NCBI RefSeq assembly: GCF_000763905.1
Contig: NZ_JRKN01000014.1
Coordinates: forward strand, 1 to 64,000
From: Paracoccus halophilus
GTDB taxonomy: Bacteria; Pseudomonadota; Alphaproteobacteria; Rhodobacterales; Rhodobacteraceae
Direction of reading: 5' to 3'
DNA: 64,000 nt
The notes under the pieces were generated by a model. That model had not been told where the DNA came from. It made no database searches and saw nothing but the letters and a program-made list of their open reading frames with translations. Positions 10,861-19,564 of the stretch are shown in pieces. A program made the position numbers and the translations under genes. Positions within the stretch are counted from its first letter, which is position 1; each line of letters starts with the position of its first letter.

Positions 10861-12360
10861 ATGAGCGAATTGCGTCCCGTTGAAAACAGAAACCCCGGCG
10901 AGATCGCGACCGCCGCCGCCGAACAGGCGGTGCCCTTTTCGATCGAGGCGGAACAGCAGCTACTGGGTGCGCTGCTGACCAATAACGAGGTCTATGACCA
11001 CGTTTCGCGGGCGATCAAGGCCGAGCATTTCTACGATCCGGTGCATCGTCGCATCTACGAGATCTGCGCCGAACGCATCGCCCGGAACACGCTGGCCAGC
11101 CCGGTGACCATCAAGGCCTTCATGGAAGAGGATGCCGGCCTGCAGGAACTGGGCGGCCCGGCCTATCTGGCCCGTCTGGCGGGGGCTGCGATCTCGTCCC
11201 ATGCGGCGCGCGATTACGCGCAGATGATCCGTGAATTCGCGCTGCGGCGCGAACTGATCTCGCTGGGGCAGGACATTTCCTCGCGCGCCCGGACCGTGCT
11301 GGTCAGCGATTCCGCCGAGGAACAGATCAAGGAGGCGGAGCAGACCCTTTACAAGCTGGGCGAACAGGGCGTGGCCGAGCGCGGCTTTCAAAGCTTCCTG
11401 CTTGCCGTGACCGGGGCGCTCAATGCGGCCAATGCGGCCTATGGCCGGGGCGGCGGGCTGTCGGGCGTCTCGTCCGGGCTCAAGGATCTGGACAGCAAGA
11501 TGGGCGGGCTGAACCGCTCGGACCTGATCATCCTCGCGGGGCGCCCCTCGATGGGCAAGACCTCGCTGGCCACCAATATCGCCTTCAACGTGGCCAAGGC
11601 CCACAAGACCGGCGAACTGCCCGATGGCAGCACCGGCACGCTGGCGGGCGGGGTCGTCGGTTTCTTCAGCCTGGAAATGTCGGCCGAGCAGCTTGCGGCG
11701 CGGATCCTTTCCGAAGCGGCCGAGGTGCCCAGCGAGGCGATCCGCCGCGGCGACATGACCGAGGACGAGTTCCGCCGCTTTATCGAGGCCGCGCACGACC
11801 TGCAGAACTGCCCGCTGTTCATCGACGACACCCCGGCCCTGCCGATCAACCAGCTGGCCGCGCGCGCCCGCAAGCTGAAACGCACCATGGGCCTTGACCT
11901 GCTGATCGTGGACTATCTGCAACTGCTGCGCGCCGCGACCGCCAAGGACAGCCGCGTGAACGAGGTCAGCGAGATCACCCAGGGGCTCAAGGCAATCGCC
12001 AAGGAGCTGGACATCCCGGTGATCGCGCTGTCGCAGCTGTCGCGCCAGGTCGAGTCCCGCGAGGACAAGCGCCCGCAGCTTTCCGACCTGCGCGAATCCG
12101 GCTCGATCGAGCAGGATGCCGATATCGTGATGTTCGTCTTTCGTGAAGAATATTACCGCGAGCGCGAAAAGCCCGCCGACCACGATCTGGACAAGATGGC
12201 GAACTGGCAGCAGATCATGGAAGCCTGCCATGGCAAGGCCGAGGTCATCATCGGCAAGCAGCGCCACGGCCCGATCGGCACGGTCGAGCTTGCCTTCGAG
12301 AGCCGCTTCACCCGCTTCGGCGACCTGGAAAAGCACCGATCCTGGGACCGCGCTGACTAG
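10861..12360 (+). CDS. dnaB: replicative DNA helicase
   Basis: DnaB is the hexameric 5'-3' helicase of the replication fork. The 499-residue protein has the N-terminal primase-interacting domain (about 25-130), a linker, and a RecA-like motor. Walker A GRPSMGKT is at 227-234, and later come LLIVDYLQLL, ALSQLSRQVESREDKRP and the DLRESGSIEQDADIV arginine-finger region. An extra short segment after Walker A (about residues 250-268, GELPDGSTGTLAGGV) is longer than in E. coli. No intein is present. The ATG is at 10861. Confidence 0.97.
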   Translation: MSELRPVENRNPGEIATAAAEQAVPFSIEAEQQLLGALLTNNEVYDHVSRAIKAEHFYDPVHRRIYEICAERIARNTLASPVTIKAFMEEDAGLQELGGPAYLARLAGAAISSHAARDYAQMIREFALRRELISLGQDISSRARTVLVSDSAEEQIKEAEQTLYKLGEQGVAERGFQSFLLAVTGALNAANAAYGRGGGLSGVSSGLKDLDSKMGGLNRSDLIILAGRPSMGKTSLATNIAFNVAKAHKTGELPDGSTGTLAGGVVGFFSLEMSAEQLAARILSEAAEVPSEAIRRGDMTEDEFRRFIEAAHDLQNCPLFIDDTPALPINQLAARARKLKRTMGLDLLIVDYLQLLRAATAKDSRVNEVSEITQGLKAIAKELDIPVIALSQLSRQVESREDKRPQLSDLRESGSIEQDADIVMFVFREEYYREREKPADHDLDKMANWQQIMEACHGKAEVIIGKQRHGPIGTVELAFESRFTRFGDLEKHRSWDRAD

Positions 12361-12452
12361 GCCCTGAGCCGGTTCGGCCTCTGCCGGTCCGCGCGACGCT
12401 GATATGGGCACCGGGTGGTTGCCTTTGGCAAGGGCGCGGGCAATGTAGCGCC

Positions 12453-13661
12453 ATGAAGACTCAGCATCTGGCACCCGTGCGCAGGCCGCGACTGCTCACC
12501 CTCGTCTCGATCTCGGCCATCGGCGCGCTGTCGATGAACATCTTCCTGCCCTCGCTGCCCGGCATGGCGCGCGATTACGGGGTGGATTACGCGCTGATGC
12601 AGCTTGCCGTTTCCGGTTTTCTGGGGGTCAGCGCGGTGCTGCAACTGCTCTGCGGCCCGGTCAGCGACCGTTTCGGCCGCCGGCCGGTTGTGCTGGGCTC
12701 GCTGGCAATCTTCGTTCTGGCCACCCTGGGAACCTTGCTCGCGCCAAGCGCGGGCTGGTTTCTGGTGTTTCGCATGATCCAGGCCATCGTCACGACCGGC
12801 TTCGTGATCAGCCGCGCCGTGGTCCGCGACATGGTGCCCGGCGAATCCGCCGCCAGCATGATCGGCTATGTCACCATGGGCATGGCGCTGATTCCGATGA
12901 TCGCGCCCACCCTGGGCGGCGTGCTGGACGAGGCTTTCGGCTGGCGCGCCAGTTTCGCCGTCTCCGGGCTGGCGGGACTGGCGGTGCTTGGCCTGTGCTG
13001 GTTCGACCTGAGCGAAACCGCGCGCGGCGGCGGCGTGCCGATGCGGCAGCAGATCGCGACCTATCCGGTGCTGGCCCGCTCGCAGCGGTTCTGGGGCTAT
13101 GCGCTGGCCGCGGCGCTCAGCGCGGGCTCGTTCTACGCCTATCTCGGGGGCGCGCCCTTTGTCGGCGAAAGCGTCCTGAAACTGAGCACGGCCGAGATCG
13201 GCTATTGGTTCGCGGCGCCGGCGCTTGGCTATGCCTCGGGCAACTTCCTCTCGGCCCGCTATTCGATCCGCATCGGGATGAATTACATGATCCTGGGCGG
13301 CGCGCTGATCTGTTCGGGCGCATTGGGGTTCGCGCTGATCGCCGATCTGCTGGGCAGCCGCTCGCCGCTCGTCTTTTTCGGCTCGGTGGCCTGCATGGGC
13401 ATCGGCAACGGCCTGGTGCTGCCCAATGCCAATGCCGGCATGATGGGCGTGCGCCCCGAACTGGCCGGCACCGCCAGCGGGCTGGGCGGCGCCATGGCGG
13501 TGGCGGGCGGCGCCGGCCTGGCGGCACTGACCGGAGTCTTTCTGCGCGAAGGGGCCAGCGCCGCGCCGCTGCTGATCATCATGACGGTCTCGGCGGTGGC
13601 CTCGGCTTTGGCGATCCTGTGGGTCATGGCGCGCGAACGCAGCCTGCTGCGGCGCGGCTGA
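12453..13661 (+). CDS. MFS multidrug efflux transporter, Bcr/CflA type
   Basis: The 402-residue protein has about twelve hydrophobic segments and the 12-TM drug:H+ antiporter signatures: NIFLPSLPGMARDY after the first helix and GPVSDRFGRRPVVLG in loop 2-3. It also has VVRDMVPGESAASMIGYVTMG in TM4-5, as in the Bcr/CflA subfamily. Substrate cannot be told from sequence. It is followed after 64 bases by the RamB/ScfR-type regulator, but control by that regulator is not implied. Confidence 0.88.
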   Translation: MKTQHLAPVRRPRLLTLVSISAIGALSMNIFLPSLPGMARDYGVDYALMQLAVSGFLGVSAVLQLLCGPVSDRFGRRPVVLGSLAIFVLATLGTLLAPSAGWFLVFRMIQAIVTTGFVISRAVVRDMVPGESAASMIGYVTMGMALIPMIAPTLGGVLDEAFGWRASFAVSGLAGLAVLGLCWFDLSETARGGGVPMRQQIATYPVLARSQRFWGYALAAALSAGSFYAYLGGAPFVGESVLKLSTAEIGYWFAAPALGYASGNFLSARYSIRIGMNYMILGGALICSGALGFALIADLLGSRSPLVFFGSVACMGIGNGLVLPNANAGMMGVRPELAGTASGLGGAMAVAGGAGLAALTGVFLREGASAAPLLIIMTVSAVASALAILWVMARERSLLRRG

Positions 13662-13681
13662 TGGGCTCTTGCCTCCCGGCC

Positions 13682-13711
13682 TTTGCAAAGCGTATCCCTG
13701 ATATTTGCAAA
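13682..13711 (+). promoter_or_regulatory. paired TTTGCAAA motifs, candidate RamB/ScfR operator
   Basis: Two identical TTTGCAAA palindromes lie at 13682-13689 and 13704-13711, 22 bases apart centre to centre (about two helical turns). They are immediately upstream of the regulator's ATG at 13726. TTTGCAAA-like half sites are known for RamB-type regulators, so autoregulation is the simplest reading. Confidence 0.6.
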
Positions 13712-13725
13712 ACCAGGGAGCAGCC

Positions 13726-15120
13726 ATGGCCACCCAGAAGATCTATGCCGGCGTTGCGCTGCGCGAGACCCGATCGCGCGCCGGGCTGACGCAGCGCGCC
13801 TTTGCCGACCGGCTGGGCGTGTCGCTGCCCTATCTGTCGCAGATGGAGAACAACCATCGCCCGGTCTCGGCCGGCGTGCTGCTGCGGCTGGCCTCGGAAT
13901 TCTCGGTCGATCTGGGGGCGATGGCGGTGGGCGATGCCGAGCGCATGGTGCTGGACATGGCCGAGGCGCTTGCCGATCCCCTGTTCGACAGCCCCCCCTC
14001 GCCCGCCGATCTCCGGCTGGCGGCGACCAATGCGCCGGCGCTGGCGCGCGCCTTTCTCGACCTTTATCGCGCCCATCGCGACGGGCAGGAACGGCTGGCC
14101 GCGATGGATGAAGCGCTTGGCGCCGGCGCGCAGAACGCCACCCCCTCGCCATGGGAAGAGGTGCGCGATTTCTTTCATTATTGCGACAATTACATCGATG
14201 CCGTGGACAAGTCGGCCGAGCAATTCGCCCGCATCCGTCCCGAAACGCCGCCCCTGCCCCGCGTCATCGCCGCGCTGGCGGATCGCGATATCCGGGTCGA
14301 GCTGGCCGAACTGGGCAGCGGGCCGGTCTATCTGCGTGACGGCAGGCGCATCACGCTGAACGCCGCGGCCGAACCCGCGACGCAGGCCTTTCAGCTTCTG
14401 CATCTGCTGGCGCTGGAGGCACGGGGCGATTTGCTCGAGGCAACGCTGGAACTGGCGCGGTTCCGCAGCGCCTCGGCCCGCAATATCGCGCGGCTGGGTC
14501 TGGCCAATTACTTCGCCGGCGCCGCGATGATGCCTTACGCGCGCTTTCTGGATGCGGCCCGCGCCGAAAGGCACGATCTGGAGCGGCTTGCCCATCTGTT
14601 TCACGCCTCGCTGGAACAGGTCGCGCACCGGCTTTCCACCATGCAGCGCGGCGGCGCCCGTGGCGTGCCATTCTTTTTCGTTCGCGTCGATCAGGCCGGC
14701 ACGATCACCAAGCGCCATTCCGCCACGCGGATGCAATTCGCGCGCTTTGGCGGCGCCTGCCCGCTCTGGAACGTGCATCAGGCATTCGAGACGCCGGGCC
14801 GTTTCCTGCGCCAGCTGGCCGAAACCCCGGACGGCAAGCGCTATCTGCTTCTGGCGCGCGATGTCTCCAAGCCCGGCGGCGCCTTCGGCGCGCCCGTGCG
14901 GCGTTTCGCCATCGGTCTGGGCTGCGAGATCAGCCATGCCCGCGAGATGATCTATGCCGATGGGCTGGATATCGGGAACCCGCATCTGTTCGAGCCGATC
15001 GGCGTCTCATGCCGCATCTGTCCGCGACCGAACTGTCATCAGCGATCGGTTCCGCCGATCGACCGGCATATCCGCATCCCGCAGGACCGCCCCGGCCCGC
15101 TGCCCTACGAGGTTGCCTGA
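13726..15120 (+). CDS. short-chain fatty-acyl transcriptional regulator (ScfR/RamB type)
   Basis: The 464-residue protein has an XRE-type helix-turn-helix at about 8-62 (LRETRSRAGLTQRAFADRLG, LPYLSQMENN). An IrrE/ImmA-like middle follows, and the C-terminal DUF2083-type domain carries a Cys-rich end (CRICPRPNCHQR). The peptidase-like segment FQLLHLLALEAR lacks a HExxH motif, so protease activity is unlikely. Family members sense acyl-CoA or related metabolites and control propionate, glyoxylate-bypass or acetate genes; none of those is adjacent. The ATG at 13726 was preferred over TTG at 13705 because the latter lies inside the operator-like repeat. Confidence 0.88.
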   Translation: MATQKIYAGVALRETRSRAGLTQRAFADRLGVSLPYLSQMENNHRPVSAGVLLRLASEFSVDLGAMAVGDAERMVLDMAEALADPLFDSPPSPADLRLAATNAPALARAFLDLYRAHRDGQERLAAMDEALGAGAQNATPSPWEEVRDFFHYCDNYIDAVDKSAEQFARIRPETPPLPRVIAALADRDIRVELAELGSGPVYLRDGRRITLNAAAEPATQAFQLLHLLALEARGDLLEATLELARFRSASARNIARLGLANYFAGAAMMPYARFLDAARAERHDLERLAHLFHASLEQVAHRLSTMQRGGARGVPFFFVRVDQAGTITKRHSATRMQFARFGGACPLWNVHQAFETPGRFLRQLAETPDGKRYLLLARDVSKPGGAFGAPVRRFAIGLGCEISHAREMIYADGLDIGNPHLFEPIGVSCRICPRPNCHQRSVPPIDRHIRIPQDRPGPLPYEVA

Positions 15121-15485
15121 GCGGAAAAGTGATTCTGCACCGCAGAGAAAGTAAAGTTTCAACCGGGAAATTTCCCGCCCGGGGTGGCAACCAGAAAACA
15201 ATCTTAAGTTGCGATGAACCGGATCGTTCAACAGCGACCGCAGGCGAGTGTCTGACAATATCGCCAGATTTATCATTGAATTGCACATGCATCCTGGAAT
15301 GCATCTGCGAATATCCCGCTCTCCCCAAGGATGATTCCCGGCGGAAATCCACTTGCTTCCGGCAGTCGATCGGCATCATTCCGCCCATCCGACATGTAAC
15401 TGTCCCAGAAATGTTGCGCTCCGGGCACAGGTCGGTTTTACCCATGCGCAGCTAAGGCCGTGCCCGTCAAGCTTGGCCAACCAGA
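15121..15485. other. 365-base intergenic region upstream of the M23 peptidase
   Basis: The region is less GC-rich than its flanks. It contains an inverted repeat ATGCAT-6-ATGCAT (15287-15304). Several short frames cross it, but none has a convincing start or a protein-like composition. It probably holds the promoter of the peptidase-bactofilin operon, although no confident -35/-10 pair was found. Confidence 0.5.
15287..15304. promoter_or_regulatory. inverted repeat in the peptidase upstream region
   Basis: ATGCAT (15287-15292) is repeated at 15299-15304 around CCTGGA. Each half is itself palindromic. It may be an operator; no regulator is identified. Confidence 0.25.
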
Positions 15486-16787
15486 ATGGAACCCGGGACA
15501 TTGCGCATTACTCAAAGTCTGAATTCGGTGCTTGAGCGCTGGCTGCCGGAACAGCGTCTCTTCCTGAAGTCGGAACGGTCCACCCGCTTTCTGCGGCTGC
15601 GCCCGGTCACGCAACTGGTCATCGTCAGCGGCGGCGCGGCGGTCTTTGGCTGGTCGATCATCGCCACCTCGATCCTTGCGATTGACGCGATCAGCGCCGG
15701 ATCGGTCAGAGGGGAAATGCGCCGTTCGCAGGGCGCGCTGGAATCGCGGCTGACCGATCTTTCCGCCGAGCGCGACAGCCGCGCGGCCGAGGCGGTCGCA
15801 GCACAGAACCGCTTTTCCGTGGCGCTGGATCAGGTTTCGCGCATGCAGTCCCAGCTTCTGGAATCCGAAGCACGGCGGCGCGAACTGGAAACCGGGATCG
15901 GCGCCGTCCAGGCCAGCCTGCAAGAGGCCGTCGAGTCCCATCACGATACGGAAAGCCTGACCGCCGATGCCGGTGATCAGGCCGCGCGCACCGCCGAGTT
16001 GCAGGCCGCGCTGGATATCCTGTCGCGCGAGTTGAAAACCGCCTCGGCCGAGCGCGCCTCGGCCGAGCAGCAGGCCGAGGACGCCACCCGCATCGCCGAG
16101 GCCACGCGGCTGGAACGCGACCTGATCGTCGCGCGCAACGACGAAATCCTGACCCAGCTCGAAGATGCCGTGTCGGTTTCGGTCGAGCCGCTGGACGAGA
16201 TGTTCCGCAGCGTCGGCATGAATCCCGACGAGATCCTGCGCACCGTGCGCCGCGGTTATTCCGGTCAGGGCGGCCCGCTGAACCCGGTCGGCTATTCCTC
16301 GAGCGGCAATGCCGCGATCACCCAGGGCGAGGCCAAGGCCCGCGAGATCATGATCACGCTGGATCAGGTCAACACCTATCGCATCGCCATCGAGAAGATG
16401 CCGCTGGCGATGCCGGTCCAGTCCGCCTATCGGCTGACTTCACCCTATGGCCGCCGCTGGGGCCGGATGCATTCCGGCATCGACATGGCCGGCCCCGCCG
16501 GCACGCCGGTTTACGCCACCGGCGACGGCACGGTGATCTGGGCCGGCTGGCAAAGCGGCTATGGCAATCTGATCAAGATCCAGCACGAGCTGGGCACGGA
16601 AACCCGTTTCGCCCATCTGTCTAAGATTCGCGTGAAGAAGGGCCAAAAGGTATCGCGCGGCACCCAGATCGGTGATATGGGCAATACCGGCAGGTCGACC
16701 GGACCGCACCTTCACTATGAGGTCCGTGTGGACGGCCGCGCCGTGAACCCCATGAGCTTCATCAAGGCAGCCCAAAATGTTTTCTAA
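15486..16787 (+). CDS. membrane-anchored M23 (LytM) peptidoglycan endopeptidase
   Basis: The 433-residue protein has one transmembrane segment at about 41-66 and a long periplasmic coiled coil at about 75-205 (repeated Glu/Ala/Arg heptads). A C-terminal LytM domain spans about 310-425. The zinc ligands are visible: HSGID (His329, Asp333) and HLH (His408, His410), so the enzyme should be active against peptide cross-bridges. Its last 11 bases overlap the bactofilin start, which links the wall hydrolase to a cytoskeletal scaffold in one operon. Confidence 0.92.
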   Translation: MEPGTLRITQSLNSVLERWLPEQRLFLKSERSTRFLRLRPVTQLVIVSGGAAVFGWSIIATSILAIDAISAGSVRGEMRRSQGALESRLTDLSAERDSRAAEAVAAQNRFSVALDQVSRMQSQLLESEARRRELETGIGAVQASLQEAVESHHDTESLTADAGDQAARTAELQAALDILSRELKTASAERASAEQQAEDATRIAEATRLERDLIVARNDEILTQLEDAVSVSVEPLDEMFRSVGMNPDEILRTVRRGYSGQGGPLNPVGYSSSGNAAITQGEAKAREIMITLDQVNTYRIAIEKMPLAMPVQSAYRLTSPYGRRWGRMHSGIDMAGPAGTPVYATGDGTVIWAGWQSGYGNLIKIQHELGTETRFAHLSKIRVKKGQKVSRGTQIGDMGNTGRSTGPHLHYEVRVDGRAVNPMSFIKAAQNVF

Positions 16788-17322
16788 AACCCGCGTTACC
16801 GAACCCGGCCCCCGCAATCAGCCGACCTCCGACCAGACCGAGCCTCCGCGCAGCCTTGACGCCGATTACGACCTGCCCGCCGCTGCGCCATCCTCGCCGC
16901 GCGCCCGGCTGGCGCCGTCGGTCCTGTCCTCGGACCTGACCGTCACCGGCAATATCAGGACCGAGGGCGATATCCAGGTCGAAGGGAATGTCGAAGGCGA
17001 TATCCGCGCCCATCAGCTGGTCGTCGGCGACAGCGCCACCATCCGCGGCGAGATCGTGGCCGAGGAAATCGTCGTCAATGGCCGCGTCATCGGCCGTGTG
17101 CGTGGCCTGAAGGTCCGCCTGTCTGCCACCGCCCGCGTCGAGGGCGACATCATCCACAAGACCATCGCCATCGAATCGGGCGCCCATTTCGAGGGTTCGG
17201 TTCAGCGGCAGGAAGACCCGCTCGCCAATGGCGTGACGCCCAAGCTGGCGCCGCCAAGCGCGCGGCCTGCCGGCAATGCCAATGCGCAGAACGGCGGCAA
17301 GCCGGCCGGCGCCGGCGAATAA
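16777..17322 (+). CDS. bactofilin
   Basis: The 181-residue protein has the central bactofilin beta-helix domain (about 45-150) of short repeating turns: LTVTGNIRTEGDIQVEGNVEG, VVGDSATIRGEIVAE, LSATARVEGDI. It is flanked by disordered Pro/Ala/Arg-rich tails. Bactofilins polymerise without nucleotide and position wall enzymes. The 11-base overlap with the M23 peptidase gene, and similar pairings in other bacteria (CcmA with Csd endopeptidases in Helicobacter), suggest this polymer localises that peptidase. Confidence 0.93.
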   Translation: MFSKTRVTEPGPRNQPTSDQTEPPRSLDADYDLPAAAPSSPRARLAPSVLSSDLTVTGNIRTEGDIQVEGNVEGDIRAHQLVVGDSATIRGEIVAEEIVVNGRVIGRVRGLKVRLSATARVEGDIIHKTIAIESGAHFEGSVQRQEDPLANGVTPKLAPPSARPAGNANAQNGGKPAGAGE

Positions 17323-17385
17323 TCGCCCCGGCACCATATCCGTTCCCGGCAGCCGGGGGCGGAAAGGATCGCAGACATCAGGACC

Positions 17386-17410
17386 AGGGGCGGCCCCGCG
17401 CCGCCCCTTT
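17386..17410 (+). terminator. rho-independent terminator after the bactofilin gene
   Basis: AGGGGCGG (17386-17393) pairs with CCGCCCCT (17401-17408) around a 7-base loop and is followed by TT, between the convergent bactofilin and DUF2189 genes. Confidence 0.75.
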
Positions 17411-17439
17411 ATCCGTTTCCCCGGCTGCGGAACGCCGCC

Positions 17440-18294
17440 CTATTCCGGGTCCGGCATCAGGCGGCGATACATGTGCCAGCTGGCATGACCAAGCACCGGC
17501 AAGGCGACGAACAGTCCCAGAAACAGCGGCAACATGCCGATGAACAGCAGCCCCGCGATGATCAGCGCCCAGACCAGCAGCACCGGCAGATTCCGCCCCA
17601 CCGCCTGAAAGCTGGCAATCATCGCCGAAACCAGATCCACTTCGCGATCCATGATCAGCGGCAGCCCGACCACGGTGATCGAGAACAGCATCATGGCAAA
17701 GCCCGCCCCCACGATGCTGCCCACCAGCAGCATGGTCAGCCCGCGCCCCTGAAACAGAAGCTCGAAGGACGAGGTGACATTGGTCAGCGACGACACGCCC
17801 ATGAACAGGGCGAAGATCGTATGGGCCACAAAGACCCAGAACATGAACATCAGCAGGATGAGCATGGCCATCGACGGCACCTGGCGGTCCTTTTGCGCCA
17901 TGACGATGCCCAGGATCTCGCGCCAGATCAGCGGCCGATCCGTCTCGATGCGGCGGCTGACCTCATAGAGGCCGGTGGCGGCAAAGGGCGCGATCAGCGG
18001 AAAGCCGACGACAAAGGGCATCAGCCACCATTCCTGCCCCGAGGCAAGGGCGACGGCGGCCAGCACCAGACCGCCGGCGACATAGAAGGCGGCAAAAAGC
18101 AGCCCAAAGGCCGGGGCGCGGCGGAAATCGCGCCAGCCGGCGGCCAGCACCTGCGGGATGGTGTCGAAACCGATGGTTTCGGGCAGCGGAATTTCGTCGG
18201 GGCCGGGATCGGGATTCGGGTCGGGCAAGGGCTCACGCTCGGGATCGGGGATCGGCGTGGGAATGGGCTTGGGATCCGAATCGGTCATGGACAT
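17440..18294 (-). CDS. DUF2189 integral membrane protein
   Basis: The 284-residue protein has a cytosolic N-terminal tail rich in Pro-x-Pro and Pro-Asp steps (about residues 8-40) followed by six or so membrane helices. The sequence IGFDTIPQVLAAGWRDFRRAPAFGLLFAAFYV marks the DUF2189 start, and FPLIAPFAATGLYEVSRR lies in the loop after TM2. Function is unknown. The ATG at 18294 follows GGAGGAAG. It is convergent with the bactofilin gene and lies 147 bases upstream of the coaD 3' end. Confidence 0.85.
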   Translation of the reverse strand: MSMTDSDPKPIPTPIPDPEREPLPDPNPDPGPDEIPLPETIGFDTIPQVLAAGWRDFRRAPAFGLLFAAFYVAGGLVLAAVALASGQEWWLMPFVVGFPLIAPFAATGLYEVSRRIETDRPLIWREILGIVMAQKDRQVPSMAMLILLMFMFWVFVAHTIFALFMGVSSLTNVTSSFELLFQGRGLTMLLVGSIVGAGFAMMLFSITVVGLPLIMDREVDLVSAMIASFQAVGRNLPVLLVWALIIAGLLFIGMLPLFLGLFVALPVLGHASWHMYRRLMPDPE

Positions 18295-18440
18295 CGTCTT
18301 CCTCCGTCACCGGGAAGCTTAGCAGGACAACGGTAAAGGAAAAGTATCCTGACGGCCGCATCCCGGACGGAGCCGACCCGGCTTGCTCACAGGGCGGGCG
18401 TCGGCGCCGCGATCCCTGCCCGGCGCCACGCGAAATCCGC

Positions 18441-18935
18441 TCAGCCGGCCAGGCGCAGGCGCAGCGCCTCGTTCACCACCGGGGTGACGAATTTCGACAC
18501 ATCGCCGCCGAGCCGCGCGATTTCCTTGACCAGCTTCGAGGCGATCGCCTGACGCCGTGCATCCGCCATCAGAAAGACGGTCTCGATACTGGCATCCAGG
18601 GCCCGGTTCATCCCGACCATCTGGAATTCATATTCGAAATCGGCGACCGCGCGCAGGCCGCGCACGATCACCGTCGCGCCGACATCGCGCGCGCAGTCGA
18701 TCAGCAGGTTCTCGAAGGGGTGAACATGGATCTCGCCGCCGGTGCGCGCGGTGATCGCATCGCATTCCTGCCGCACCATCGAGACGCGCTGTTCCAGATC
18801 GAAAAGCGGCCCCTTGTCGCGATTGATCGCCACGCCGATCACCAGCCGGTCCACCAGCGCCATGGCGCGCTCGATGATATCGACATGGCCCAGCGTGATC
18901 GGGTCGAAAGTGCCGGGATATAGTCCGATCCGCAT
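18441..18935 (-). CDS. coaD: phosphopantetheine adenylyltransferase
   Basis: CoaD transfers AMP to 4'-phosphopantetheine in coenzyme A synthesis. The 164-residue protein has the nucleotidyltransferase motif GTFDPITLGHVDI at 8-20 and the second motif VIRGLRAVADFEYE. The ATG at 18935 follows GAAGGAGG; longer in-frame openings upstream lack family similarity. The CBS-pair gene lies just upstream on the same strand. Confidence 0.96.
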   Translation of the reverse strand: MRIGLYPGTFDPITLGHVDIIERAMALVDRLVIGVAINRDKGPLFDLEQRVSMVRQECDAITARTGGEIHVHPFENLLIDCARDVGATVIVRGLRAVADFEYEFQMVGMNRALDASIETVFLMADARRQAIASKLVKEIARLGGDVSKFVTPVVNEALRLRLAG

Positions 18936-19026
18936 GGCGCCTCCTTCAGGTTCGCGGGGGTGCAGCGAACAGGTTTTTCGCCGGGATTGCAAGAGCGGGC
19001 GCCGCAATCGCCGCCGCGCCGCGCGT

Positions 19027-19464
19027 TCAGTTGCCCATGATCATGCCGGTCAGGGCCTCTTTTTCGGCGCTCAGCTCCTTGAGCCGGGCCGAGACGACAT
19101 CGCCGATCGAAATGATGCCGACCATCTCGCCGGCATTGTTCACCACCGGCATGTGGCGAAAGCGGCCATTGGTCATCTGTTCCAGGATCACCATCGCGTC
19201 CTCGCCGGTGCTGCAGGTGACCAGCTTGCTGGTCATCAGATCGCTGACCTGCCGCTCCAGCACGCCGGCGCCATCCTTGCTCATCTCGCGCACGATATCG
19301 CGCTCGGACAGGATGCCCATGGGGGTTTTTCCGTCCCGCGAGACCACGACCGCACCGATCCGCTTGTCCGACAGCAGCCGGACCGCATCGGCGACGCTGG
19401 CCTCGGGGCCGATCGTGATGATGTCGCCGCTGGGCTTCATCGAGATTATCTGGTTGACGAGCAT
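19027..19464 (-). CDS. CBS-pair domain protein
   Basis: The 145-residue protein consists almost entirely of two CBS motifs (about 8-62 and 73-128): IITIGPEASVADAVRLLSDKRIGAVVV with GILSERDIVREM, then VTCSTGEDAMVILEQM with HMPVVNNAGEMVGIISIGDVV. Stand-alone CBS pairs bind adenosyl nucleotides or NADH and act as energy sensors; the partner is not known. The ATG at 19464 follows AGGAGGAA. Confidence 0.9.
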   Translation of the reverse strand: MLVNQIISMKPSGDIITIGPEASVADAVRLLSDKRIGAVVVSRDGKTPMGILSERDIVREMSKDGAGVLERQVSDLMTSKLVTCSTGEDAMVILEQMTNGRFRHMPVVNNAGEMVGIISIGDVVSARLKELSAEKEALTGMIMGN

Positions 19465-19564
19465 TGTTATTCCTCCTGCGGTCGGGCTGTCGATAGCTGC
19501 CTGTGACTGTCAAGGTCACCGCAACCCGTGTTTGCGTCAAGTGGGACATTGCCGCGGCCGGCCA

